Assembly (NCBI RefSeq): GCF_003583405.1
Contig: NZ_QXEC01000036.1
Coordinates: 1 to 39,106, forward strand
Source of the DNA: Micromonospora radicis
GTDB taxonomy: Bacteria > Actinomycetota > Actinomycetes > Mycobacteriales > Micromonosporaceae
DNA length: 39,106 nucleotides
Direction: 5' to 3'
This document shows, piece by piece, positions 14,282 to 23,770 of the stretch. Made by a program: the position numbers and the translations under genes. The notes under the pieces are model-generated. The model made no database searches. It was not told the DNA's origin and saw nothing but the letters and a program-made list of their open reading frames with translations. Positions within the stretch are counted from its first letter, which is position 1. Each line of letters begins with the position of its first letter.

Positions 14282-14827
14282 ATGAACACTGGTCAGGATG
14301 TACAGCTGGACGGCCTGGACGTCAGCCTGATCGAGCTGCTCGCCGAGGAGCCCCGGATCGGCGTACTGGAGTGCTCCCGGCGGCTCGGCGTGGCCCGGGG
14401 TACCGTCCAGGCCCGGCTCGACAAGCTGGTCGACCGGGGCGTGATCGGCGGGTTCGGGCCGGAGGTGTCACCCGCCGCGATCGGGTTCGCGGTGACCAGC
14501 TTCGTGACCCTGGAGATCAGCCAGCGGCACGGGCACGACCCGGTCGCCAGCCACCTGGCGGCGATCCCCGAGGTGCTGGAGGCGCACACCATCACCGGCT
14601 CCAGCGACCTGCTCTGCCGGATCGTGGCCCGCTCCAACACCGACCTGCAACGGGTGATCGACCAGATCGTGGCGTACGAGGGCATCCGGCGCGCCTCCAC
14701 GATCATCGCCCTCGCCGAGCAGATCCCGTACCGCGTCCTCCCGCTCGTCCGCTCCGCCGGGCGGGAGGAAAGGGCATCCTCGGGTCAGTCGGCGGCGAGC
14801 GCGTCGCCGAGTGGGGTGCGCCGGTAG
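14282..14827 (+). CDS. Lrp/AsnC-family transcriptional regulator
   Basis: The protein has 181 aa. The winged helix-turn-helix is at residues 9-58 (LDGLDVSLIELLAEEPRIGVLECSRRLGVARGTVQARLDKLVDRGVI). The effector-binding RAM domain is at about 70-150 (SFVTLEISQRHGHDPVASHLAAIPEVLEAHTITGSSDLLCRIVA). Such proteins sense amino acids or their breakdown products. It is transcribed away from hpd, so it most likely controls the hpd operon and itself in response to an aromatic amino acid or keto acid. TAGGGT (14268-14273) ends 8 nt before the ATG, predicting a leaderless mRNA. About 25 residues extend past the usual C-terminus, and the last 43 bp overlap the convergent ArsR gene. Confidence 0.93.
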   Translation: MNTGQDVQLDGLDVSLIELLAEEPRIGVLECSRRLGVARGTVQARLDKLVDRGVIGGFGPEVSPAAIGFAVTSFVTLEISQRHGHDPVASHLAAIPEVLEAHTITGSSDLLCRIVARSNTDLQRVIDQIVAYEGIRRASTIIALAEQIPYRVLPLVRSAGREERASSGQSAASASPSGVRR

Positions 14828-15774
14828 CGCACCGAACGGCCGGCGCGGACCCGGCTGACCAGGCCGGCCTCTCGCAGCACGGTGAGATGGTCACCGACCC
14901 CACCGAGGCTCAGCCCGAGCTGGGCGACGAGCTGACTCGTGGTGGCGGGCAGCGCGAGCGCCCGCAGCACCGCCGCCCGGGACCGCCCGACGAGCCGGTC
15001 CAGCGCGTCGTCGGGACGCCCGGGATCGGGCGGCCCGAGCAGCTCGGCCACCCCGGAAGCCCGGTAGACGATCGCGAACGGCCAGGGCGCCTCGACGTAC
15101 GTGATCAGGGCACCGAAGACGGTGGGTACGAAGAGCAGTCCCTTGCCGGCCAGCGAGTGCGTCCGCGGATCACGGTCGGCGACCTCGATCACGCCCACCT
15201 CGCCGCCGGGAACCCAGCGCAGTCGTGGGTCCAGGTCCGCCACCGCGGCCCCCCACCCGTACGCGAGCAGGCGGCCGGCCCGGTGCACCAGGTCGCGTTC
15301 CAGGATCGCCCGTAGCCGTGGCCAGTCGGGCTGGACCAGCGCGATCCAGGCCGCCTCGATGGCCCCCGCGAGCCGGTCGACCACGTCGGGTGAGGCGTAG
15401 ATCTCCCGGGCGTACGCCGGTGGGTCCACCCGGGGGCCGGTGAGGTTGCGGGCCAACTCGTCGCGGGCCTGGGCCAGCGGGGTGGCCCGGACCACGGCCA
15501 GTTCGCCGGCGAAGTCCCGGGCGGTGCCGTCCGGTGGCGGCTGGATGAAGTCGGCGTTGTAGCCGCCCCGGCGCAGCAGCGCCAGCAGCGCCCCGACGGC
15601 CGGCAGCTCGCGCCGCAGTCGCTCGTACGCGGGCCTGGTCCGGGTCACCCAGGGGGCCAGGCTGGCGTACGACCGCTGGCCGGCGTGCAGCCGCAGCGCG
15701 GACACCGCCTCGCCGAGCGGCGAGACGGCGTACCGGCTGGCCGCCACGTCGGCCGGGGTGACCTCGATCCGCAT
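14785..15774 (-). CDS. ArsR-family winged-helix transcriptional regulator with long N-terminal sensor region
   Basis: The protein has 329 aa. The helix-turn-helix is C-terminal (about 270-329: LPATTSQLVAQLGLSLGGVGDHLTVLREAGLVSRVRAGRSVRYRRTPLGDAL). The first 260 residues form a domain starting MRIEVTPADVAASRYAVSPLGEAVSALRLHAG, which recurs in large actinobacterial ArsR-like regulators of unknown ligand. None of the metal-binding cysteines of classical ArsR/SmtB are visible. The ATG at 15774 has GAAAGG 7 nt upstream. It is divergent from an MFS exporter across 54 bp that contains a palindrome, the usual layout of a self-regulated efflux pair. Its 3' end overlaps the Lrp gene. Confidence 0.9.
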   Translation of the reverse strand: MRIEVTPADVAASRYAVSPLGEAVSALRLHAGQRSYASLAPWVTRTRPAYERLRRELPAVGALLALLRRGGYNADFIQPPPDGTARDFAGELAVVRATPLAQARDELARNLTGPRVDPPAYAREIYASPDVVDRLAGAIEAAWIALVQPDWPRLRAILERDLVHRAGRLLAYGWGAAVADLDPRLRWVPGGEVGVIEVADRDPRTHSLAGKGLLFVPTVFGALITYVEAPWPFAIVYRASGVAELLGPPDPGRPDDALDRLVGRSRAAVLRALALPATTSQLVAQLGLSLGGVGDHLTVLREAGLVSRVRAGRSVRYRRTPLGDALAAD

Positions 15775-15781
15775 CGGTCGA

Positions 15782-15803
15782 CCTTTCGTCTCTTGGCGAA
15801 AGG
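15782..15803. promoter_or_regulatory. Inverted-repeat operator candidate between the arsR-like and MFS genes
   Basis: CCTTTCG (15782-15788) and CGAAAGG (15797-15803) form a perfect 7-bp inverted repeat with an 8-bp centre. The left arm overlaps the ribosome site of the ArsR gene. TTGGCG (15793-15798), a possible -35 for the MFS gene, lies in the centre and right arm, with CAGGGT (15815-15820) as a weak -10. Binding here would silence both genes. Confidence 0.55.
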
Positions 15804-15828
15804 ATAGAGCTGGGCAGGGTGCGTCACC

Positions 15829-17148
15829 ATGCTGGCTGGCGTGAACGACACCACCATCACCGCCACGGCGGTGCGGGCCGACCGGCCGGCCACCTTCCGG
15901 GACGTCTTCGCCGTCACCGAGTTCCGGGTGCTCTTCGGCAGCTTCGGCATCTTCATGATCGGCGAGACGGTGAAGATGCTCGCCCTCTCCGTGCTGGTCT
16001 ACGAGCGCACCGGGTCCGGACTGCTGGCCGCGCTGGCGTACGTGACCGGGTTCCTGCCGCACGCCCTGGGCGGCATCTTCCTGCTCGCCCTCGCCGACCG
16101 GTGGCCGGCCCGCACGCTGATCGTCGGGTACGACCTGCTCCGGCTGGCACTGGTCGCCGTGCTCGCCACCGGTGTGCTGGCGCCGTCGGTGATGCTCGGG
16201 CTGGTCGCGGTGGTGGCCCTGTTCGGTCCGGTGAGCAGCGCCTCCCGTGCCGCGTTGCTGCCGGAGATGCTGCACGGCGACGCGTACGTGCTGGGCCGGT
16301 CCCTGCTGACGGTGGCCGCCGGGGGCACCCAGGTCGCCGGCTTCGCGGTCGGTGGACTGCTGCTCGGCCTGGTCGGCCCGTACGGCGCACTCTGGTTGAC
16401 CGCGTTGACCTGCGGTCTCTCCGCGCTGTTGGTCCGCCTCGGGCTCGGCCGCCGCCCGGCCCGCGCCCGAACCAGCCCGGCGCGCGCCCGAACCAGCCCG
16501 GCGCGGGCGGGAAGCAGCCCGGCGCGGGCGGGGACCGGCCCGGCGCCGCGCAACGCGGGCGGCGCGGTGCGCGAGACGCTGCGGGTCAACCGGGAACTGC
16601 TCGGTGATCGCCGGATCCGCGGACTGCTGCTCGCCCAGTGGCTGCCCGGCTCGCTGCTGGTCGGCGCCGAAGGGGTGGCCGTGCCGTACGCGGCCGACCT
16701 CGGGCCGGGTGCCAGCGCGGGCGTACTGCTGATGGCCGGTGCGGGTGGGATGCTGGTCGGCGACCTGGTGGTGGGCCGGTTCGTGGCGCCGGCCCGGCGG
16801 GAACGGTGGACGCCCTGGCTCGCGTTGCTGCTCGGCGTACCCATGCTGGTCTTCCTGACCCAGCCGGCGCTGGTGCCCGCCGCGGCCCTCTTCGCGGTGG
16901 CCACCGCGGGCTTCGCCTACCAGTTGGGGCTGGCCCGACGGTTCCTCGACGCGGTCCCCGAGCAGCGCCGAGGTCAGGCGTTCGGGCTGGTCAGCACGGG
17001 GATGATGGCGGCGCAGGGGCTGGCGGCGGCGGGCGCGGGCGGGCTGAGCGAGGTGCTCTCCCCGGGTGTGGTGATGGCGGTGGCCGGTGCCGCGTCGATC
17101 GCCGCGACGCTGGCCCTGTGGCCGGTCCTGAAGCCCGTCGCCCGCTGA
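15829..17148 (+). CDS. Major facilitator superfamily (MFS) exporter
   Basis: The protein has 439 aa and about 12 membrane helices. Recognisable parts are the N-terminal FRVLFGSFGIFMIGETVKMLALSVLVYERTGSG helix pair, the DRWPARTLIVGYDLLR loop (an MFS motif-A position), and a central cytoplasmic loop. That loop contains four heptapeptides PARARTS/PARAGSS (residues 210-237), encoded by a 21-bp DNA repeat. It resembles efflux-type MFS proteins, and its ArsR neighbour supports a ligand-induced export role; the substrate is unknown. GTG at 15841 is an alternative start. CAGGGT 8 nt before the ATG may be a leaderless -10. Confidence 0.9.
   Translation: MLAGVNDTTITATAVRADRPATFRDVFAVTEFRVLFGSFGIFMIGETVKMLALSVLVYERTGSGLLAALAYVTGFLPHALGGIFLLALADRWPARTLIVGYDLLRLALVAVLATGVLAPSVMLGLVAVVALFGPVSSASRAALLPEMLHGDAYVLGRSLLTVAAGGTQVAGFAVGGLLLGLVGPYGALWLTALTCGLSALLVRLGLGRRPARARTSPARARTSPARAGSSPARAGTGPAPRNAGGAVRETLRVNRELLGDRRIRGLLLAQWLPGSLLVGAEGVAVPYAADLGPGASAGVLLMAGAGGMLVGDLVVGRFVAPARRERWTPWLALLLGVPMLVFLTQPALVPAAALFAVATAGFAYQLGLARRFLDAVPEQRRGQAFGLVSTGMMAAQGLAAAGAGGLSEVLSPGVVMAVAGAASIAATLALWPVLKPVAR
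16456..16539 (+). repeat. Intragenic 21-bp tandem repeat in the MFS gene
   Basis: Four 21-bp copies begin at 16456, 16477, 16498 and 16519. The first two are almost identical and the last two diverge. They encode Pro-Ala-Arg-rich heptapeptides in the loop between the two six-helix halves. Confidence 0.8.
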
Positions 17149-17256
17149 GCCGGGAAGGGGGCCGGTCACGACCGGAGGCGGCAGTAAGGTGCCCTTCCTT
17201 TCCCGACACGCGGTGCGGTGCGAGCGGTGGGGGGTGTGGGTGGCTACCGTGTTCCG

Positions 17257-18693
17257 GTGGCGAAGGGGAGCGGCCTCGGCGTACGTGGCTGGCTGCTGCT
17301 CGGCCTGACCACGGTGGTGGCGCTCGCCGCGACCGGAGTCTGGAACCCGTTTCCGGGCATGTGGGACTGGGTCAACCGGCGATCGCCGATCTCCGAGCCG
17401 GACGTGCTCTGGCAGCAACGCATCGGCGGCACGCCGCGCAGCGTCACCATCGCCGCCGAGACCGTGGTGGTCGAACAGCGCACCCGGGTCGAGGCGCGCA
17501 GCCTGGCCACCGGCAGCCAGCTCTGGGAACGCAAGGCCGACTGGAGCGCGGTCGCCGGCGGCGGCGCCGAGGCCGTGGTCGTCGTCGGACGCCTACTGGT
17601 CAAGGGGTACGAGGTGCTCGACCCGACCACCGGCGTGACCCGGCGACGGTCCGACGACACCGTGGCCGTCTGGACCTACCGCAACCTGCTGCTCGACGCG
17701 CGCTGCACCGAGGCGACCGACTGCACGCTCAGCGCCTGGGAACCGCGCGGTACCACCCCGCTGTGGACCGCCTTCCTGCCCGGGGTGAGCACCGGCCTGC
17801 TCGCCGACAACCCGAACCTGCTGGACAGCCGCCGACTCACCAGCGCGCGGATCCACGCCGAGGTGGCCGGCCCGGAGGCGGTGCCGCCGCTGCTCGGCTT
17901 CCCGGTCGACGGTCGGGTGCACGTGGTGGACACCGCCACCGGCCGGGTGTTGCAGGACGTCGAGCCGGGTCGGGACGAACGGCTCGCGGTGATCGGCGGC
18001 CGGCTGCTGCGCATCGCCGCCCGCTCGCAGGACGGCAACTGCTACTTCACCATCTCCGGTCAGGACGCGGCCACCGGGCAGCAGACCTGGCAGCGTGCCG
18101 GGCTCAACCTGCGTACCGCCGACAGCGCCGGTTGCGTGCAGCGGGAGGATCCGTACGGCGCCCGCAACGTGCTCGTCGGGGTCGCCCCGGACGGCCGGGA
18201 GGCGGTGCTCGACGGGTACGACGGGCGGCTGCTGCTGAGCACCGAGGACGGCGAACGGGTGCTCGCCGTCGACGACCGGTACGCGGTGGTGCGGACCGCC
18301 GACCGGGGCGGTGTCGCCGGCCGGGAACTCGGCTCGGGTCAGGTCCGCTGGAACCGGCCGTCGGGCGAGAAGGCCGGTGCGGCGTTGACCCCGTACGCGG
18401 CGGTCGTCGCCGACGAGAAGCCCAACCGCCTGGTGGCGCTGGACCCGCGTACCGGCCGGGAGTTGGTGGCGCTGCGGACCTCCGCGAACGCGCTCGCGGT
18501 CGGCCCCGCCGGGATGGTCGTCGGGGAGGGCCGCGAGATCGGATACGTCCGGTTCGGGACGACCGGCGGCAGCACCGGGCCGGACCCCACCGGTGGCGTG
18601 CCGGGGCCCGCCGGCACCGGTGGGGTGCCCGCGCCGCAGGACGCCTGCGGTCCGAAGAACGAGCTGTGCGCCACCCCTGATTCCGGCAAGTGA
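17257..18693 (+). CDS. PQQ-binding-like beta-propeller protein, membrane-anchored
   Basis: The protein has 478 aa from the GTG at 17257 (a GTG at 17218 would add 13 residues). One N-terminal membrane segment (GWLLLGLTTVVALAATGVW) precedes propeller blades with 'VEARSLATGSQLWERK', 'GRVHVVDTATGRVLQDVE', 'GQDAATGQQTWQR', 'GRELGSGQVRWNR' and 'LVALDPRTGRELVAL'. The tail is Gly/Pro-rich with two cysteines. TACCGT (17245-17250) ends 6 nt before the GTG and no ribosome site is present, which favours this start and a leaderless mRNA. It shares its architecture with the protein at 8700-9950; the role is unknown. Confidence 0.85.
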   Translation: MAKGSGLGVRGWLLLGLTTVVALAATGVWNPFPGMWDWVNRRSPISEPDVLWQQRIGGTPRSVTIAAETVVVEQRTRVEARSLATGSQLWERKADWSAVAGGGAEAVVVVGRLLVKGYEVLDPTTGVTRRRSDDTVAVWTYRNLLLDARCTEATDCTLSAWEPRGTTPLWTAFLPGVSTGLLADNPNLLDSRRLTSARIHAEVAGPEAVPPLLGFPVDGRVHVVDTATGRVLQDVEPGRDERLAVIGGRLLRIAARSQDGNCYFTISGQDAATGQQTWQRAGLNLRTADSAGCVQREDPYGARNVLVGVAPDGREAVLDGYDGRLLLSTEDGERVLAVDDRYAVVRTADRGGVAGRELGSGQVRWNRPSGEKAGAALTPYAAVVADEKPNRLVALDPRTGRELVALRTSANALAVGPAGMVVGEGREIGYVRFGTTGGSTGPDPTGGVPGPAGTGGVPAPQDACGPKNELCATPDSGK

Positions 18694-18719
18694 CCGCTCA
18701 CCGGGACGGTGGAGCGCAC

Positions 18720-18736
18720 CCCACCCGGCGGGTGGG
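18720..18736 (+). terminator. Hairpin terminator after the second propeller gene
   Basis: CCCACCC-GGC-GGGTGGG is a perfect 7-bp stem with a 3-nt loop, 26 bp after the stop codon. It precedes the -10 of the fumarase leader ORF. Confidence 0.6.
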
Positions 18737-18770
18737 ACTGATCGAACCTTCTGCCTTAGGCTTTGCCGTC

Positions 18771-18850
18771 ATGAGCGAGCGCCAGCGAGCGGATGATCAG
18801 CGCAGTGCGGTGGTGCCTCATGGCGGCACGGAGCGAAGCGGAGTGCCGTC

Positions 18851-18854
<4 letters not shown>
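18771..18854 (+). CDS. 27-codon leader ORF coupled to class I fumarase
   Basis: The frame starts MSERQRADD and ends ERSGVPS (27 aa). Its TGA overlaps the fumarase ATG as ATGA. TAGGCT (18757-18762) ends 8 nt before its ATG, so the transcript should be leaderless and begin with this small ORF. The sequence TGCCGTCATGAGC occurs at both its start and the fumarase start, as if the 5' end had been duplicated. Its GAGCGAGCG...GGAGCGAAGCGGAG composition recalls a short element that I believe recurs before many Micromonosporaceae genes; this is from memory. It may serve only for translational coupling. Confidence 0.5.
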
Positions 18855-20518
<1,664 letters not shown>

Positions 20519-20555
20519 GCATCGGCTGCGACCGGCCGTAGGCCGCCGGTGACAT

Positions 20556-20588
20556 CGGTGCGCCCGCTCCTGTCGAGCGGGCGCACCG
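20556..20588 (+). terminator. Strong hairpin terminator after fumA
   Basis: A perfect 14-bp GC-rich stem (20556-20569 with 20575-20588) closes a 5-nt loop, 38 bp after the fumA stop. It insulates the following regulator gene. Confidence 0.8.
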
Positions 20589-20695
20589 CCCCCGTCGATC
20601 ACGCAGAACGCGACCGGTGGAAGTCTGCGATCCCGCGCTGTCGATCCACTCTCAGATCGCTATCAGGCGGGTGGGGTCAACTGTGACCGTCGGAC

Positions 20696-20701
20696 TACGC
20701 T
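20696..20701 (+). promoter_or_regulatory. -10 box of the SARP regulator gene
   Basis: TACGCT fits TANNNT and lies 36 bp before the ATG at 20738. No convincing -35 is visible at 17-18 bp, so activation by another factor is possible. The rest of the 219-bp gap holds the fumA terminator and no gene. Confidence 0.35.
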
Positions 20702-20737
20702 GCTGGAAGTTGCCACCATTGCGGGGCGGGAGAGCGG

Positions 20738-23716
20738 ATGCGGTTTCAGATCCTGGGGCCACTGCGCGTCGGTGGGGGCGAAGCCACCATCACCGCGGGT
20801 CGGGATCGGGCGGTGCTCGCCGTGCTGCTGCTGCGGGCGAACCGGATCGTGCCGGTGGACGAGCTGGTCGACGCGATCTGGGACGAGCGCCCGCCGGCCA
20901 CCGCCCGCGCCCAGCTACAGACCTGCGTGTCGCGCCTGCGACACCGGTTCGCCGCCTTCGGCCTGGCGCCGGAGACCATCGTCACCGACCCCATCGGGTA
21001 CGGCATCCGCACCGCCCCCGGTGAGCTGGACACCGAGGTGTTCGCCCGGTCCGTCGAGTCGGCCCGGGGCGCGGTCGCCTCCGGGCGGCTGGTCGAGGCG
21101 CGCCGGCAGTTCCGTACCGCGCTGGAACTCTGGCGCGGGCCGGCGCTCAGCGGCATCCCGAACCAGTCGGTACGGCGGCGGGCGCAGTCCCTCGACGAGC
21201 AGCACCTCGCGGTGCTGGAGGAGTGCGTGGACGTCGAGCTGCGGCTCGGCCACGCGGCGGCGCTCCTCGACGAACTGGCCGAGCAGTTGGAGCGACACCC
21301 GCTGCGGGAACGGTTACGCGGGCAGCTCATGTTGGCGCTCGCCGCGGTCGGCCGGCAGGCCGACGCCCTCGGTGTGTACCGGGAGGGACGGCGTCGGTAC
21401 GCCGAGGAACTCGGCATCGAGCCGGGCGCGGCCCTACAGGAGCTGCACCAGCGGGTACTCGCCGGTGACCTCGCCGTCGCCGGATCCGAACGGCGCGCCA
21501 CCGTGCCCGTCCGGTCGCTGCCCCGGACCATCAGCGACTTCACCGGCCGGTCGGAGACCGTCGCCCGGCTGGTGAAGGAGATCGAGGAGGGGGAGACCCG
21601 GATCCAGCTGATCGACGGGATGGCGGGCAGCGGGAAGACCACCCTGGCCGTGCACGTCGCCACCCGGATGGCCGATCAGTACCCGGACGCGCACCTCTTT
21701 ATCGACCTGCACGGGCACAGCGAGCGGGCGCCGCTGAGCCCGGCCGCCGCGCTGGCCACCCTGCTGCGTCAGCTCGGGGTGGCGGCCGACCGGATCCCGG
21801 TCGACCTCGACGACCGGCTGGCCATCTGGCGCACCGAGTTGGCCGACCGGCGGGCCCTGGTACTGCTGGACAATGCGGCCACCGCCGCACAGGTGGCGCC
21901 GCTGCTGCCCAGCGGCGCCGGTTGCCTCACCCTGATCACCAGCCGGCGCCGGTTGGTCGGTCTCGACGAGGGGCGGCCGTCGTCGCTGCCGGTACTCGAC
22001 CCCGACGAGGCGGTCGAGCTGCTCGGGCGGGTGGCCGGTGAGGAACGGGTGGCCGCCGAACCGGCGGCTGCCGCCGAGGTGGTCCGTCGCTGCGGGTACC
22101 TCCCCCTGGCGATCCGGCTGGCCGGCGGCCGGCTGGTGCACCGTCCCCGGTGGCGGATCGCCGACCTGGCCGACCGGCTCGGCGGGGCCCGCGACACCCT
22201 CGCCGAACTCGCTGCCGGCCAGCGCTCGGTCGGGGACGCCTTCGCCCTGTCGTACGCCCAGGTGTCCCCGGCGGCGCAGCGCACCTTCCGGCTGCTCGGG
22301 TTGCATCCCGGCGTACGGGTCGACAACGCCACCGCCGCCGCGGTCACCGGGCTACCGCTGGTCGAGGCACAGGACGTGTTGGACGAACTGGTCGACGCGC
22401 ACCTGATGGACGAACCGGAGCCGGGCCGGTACCGCCTGCACGACCTGGTCCGCGAGTACGCGCGGACGCTGCTGTCCGAGCCGACCAACGCCGCGGAGCG
22501 GCAGCACGCGCTGGGCCGGCTGCTGGAGCACTACCTGTACGTGGCGGCGACGCTCGGCCGCGAGACCGAGTCGCCGGGCACCCGCCTCACCCTCAGCCTG
22601 CCCCCGGCCTCCCGGCCGGATCTGGTGGCGGAGTGTGTCGACCGGGGGCTGACCTGGTTCGACGAGAACCGTTCGGCGTTGGTGGCCATGCCCGCCCTGG
22701 CCGAGCAGGAGTTTCCCGAGCGCGCCTGGCAGCTGGCCCGGGCCAGCTGGCGGCTCTTCTTCAACGGCGGTCACCTGGACGAACTGGTCGAGATCCACCG
22801 GGTGGGGCTCCGCGCGGCCGAGTCGTTGGGCGACGAGCCGACCCAGGCGCTGATGCTCAACTACCTGGCCTCCGCGTACTTCCGGCGGGCCCGGTTCGCC
22901 GAGTCCATCGCGCTGTTGCAGCGCGCCGTCGAGCTGTGCCGCCGCAGTGGCCCGCCCAGTCTGCTGCGTCGCGTGTTGTGGAACATCGGCATCAGCAGCC
23001 ACGGCAACGGTGACCACCGCCGGGGGGTCGAGTTCTTCCGTGAGGCGGCGGCGACCCCAGGTGGCGGCAACGAACTGGCCGAGCGCAGTGCGCTGCTCAA
23101 CAACCTCAGCTACGTACTGTGCGTCTGGGGTCGCTACGACGGGGCATTGCAGGCGGCCCGGCAGCATCTGCTGCTCGCCCGGGAGGTCGGCGACCGTCGG
23201 CAGTTGGCCAACGCGGTGGGGCACATCGGCGTCATCCGGCACCGGATGGGCCACACCGGGCCGGCGGGCCGGCTGCTGCGGGCCGCGCTGGCCCTGCACG
23301 GGCGGGCCGGCAACCGGTACGACGAGGGCGAGATCCTCAACGAGCTGGGGGTGATGGAGCGTGAGGCGGGTCGGCCGGAGGAGGCGGCAGGCTTGCACCG
23401 CCGCGCGTTCGTCGCGATGAGCGAGGCCGGTGACCTGGTCGGCCAGTGCGGTTCGCGGAACCTGCTGGCCCGCGCCCTCCTCGACCAGGGGGACGTACGC
23501 AGCGCCCAGGATCTGTTCGGCCGGGTGCTGATCGACGCCATGCGGATCAACCACCGGTACGAGCAGGGCCGCGCCTTGGACGGTCTGGCCCGCTGCCTGG
23601 CCGCCACCGACCCGGCAGCGGCCAGGTCACACTGGGTCCGGGCGCTGTCGTTGCTCCGTCAGGTCGAGTCGCCCGACGCGGCCGAGGTCGAGCGGCTCCT
23701 GGCCGAGCTGGGCTGA
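20738..23716 (+). CDS. AfsR/SARP-family regulator: SARP-BTAD-NB-ARC-TPR
   Basis: The protein has 992 aa. Residues 1-95 form an OmpR-like winged helix (FQILGPLRV, AVLAVLLLRANRIVPVDELVDAIWDE). Residues 96-245 form the bacterial transcriptional activation domain, ending RRYAEELGIEPGAALQELHQRVLAGD. An NB-ARC ATPase follows, with Walker A GMAGSGKTT (294-302), Walker B RRALVLLDNA, TLITSRRRL, and the winged-helix ARC part (RLHDLVREYARTLL). From about 610 to the end are TPR-like helices. It is built like AfsR, which integrates signals to switch on secondary metabolism. No biosynthetic cluster is adjacent; it stands alone between two fumarase genes, so its targets are unclear. GGGAG precedes the ATG. 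Confidence 0.95.
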   Translation: MRFQILGPLRVGGGEATITAGRDRAVLAVLLLRANRIVPVDELVDAIWDERPPATARAQLQTCVSRLRHRFAAFGLAPETIVTDPIGYGIRTAPGELDTEVFARSVESARGAVASGRLVEARRQFRTALELWRGPALSGIPNQSVRRRAQSLDEQHLAVLEECVDVELRLGHAAALLDELAEQLERHPLRERLRGQLMLALAAVGRQADALGVYREGRRRYAEELGIEPGAALQELHQRVLAGDLAVAGSERRATVPVRSLPRTISDFTGRSETVARLVKEIEEGETRIQLIDGMAGSGKTTLAVHVATRMADQYPDAHLFIDLHGHSERAPLSPAAALATLLRQLGVAADRIPVDLDDRLAIWRTELADRRALVLLDNAATAAQVAPLLPSGAGCLTLITSRRRLVGLDEGRPSSLPVLDPDEAVELLGRVAGEERVAAEPAAAAEVVRRCGYLPLAIRLAGGRLVHRPRWRIADLADRLGGARDTLAELAAGQRSVGDAFALSYAQVSPAAQRTFRLLGLHPGVRVDNATAAAVTGLPLVEAQDVLDELVDAHLMDEPEPGRYRLHDLVREYARTLLSEPTNAAERQHALGRLLEHYLYVAATLGRETESPGTRLTLSLPPASRPDLVAECVDRGLTWFDENRSALVAMPALAEQEFPERAWQLARASWRLFFNGGHLDELVEIHRVGLRAAESLGDEPTQALMLNYLASAYFRRARFAESIALLQRAVELCRRSGPPSLLRRVLWNIGISSHGNGDHRRGVEFFREAAATPGGGNELAERSALLNNLSYVLCVWGRYDGALQAARQHLLLAREVGDRRQLANAVGHIGVIRHRMGHTGPAGRLLRAALALHGRAGNRYDEGEILNELGVMEREAGRPEEAAGLHRRAFVAMSEAGDLVGQCGSRNLLARALLDQGDVRSAQDLFGRVLIDAMRINHRYEQGRALDGLARCLAATDPAAARSHWVRALSLLRQVESPDAAEVERLLAELG

Positions 23717-23770
23717 TCCGGCTGCCGCGATCATCTGCACGGGTCCGCCGGGCGCGGCAGGATGGTATGC

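Noticed and set aside
17157..17212. Terminator after the MFS gene
   Set aside because: GGGAAGGGG and CCCTTCCTTTCCC pair only imperfectly, and the inner CCGGTC-AC-GACCGG palindrome has too short a loop.
15775..17418. Minus-strand extension of the ArsR-like frame (877 codons in total)
   Set aside because: The extension is compositional read-through antisense to the MFS gene. The ATG at 15774 has a ribosome site and starts the conserved protein.
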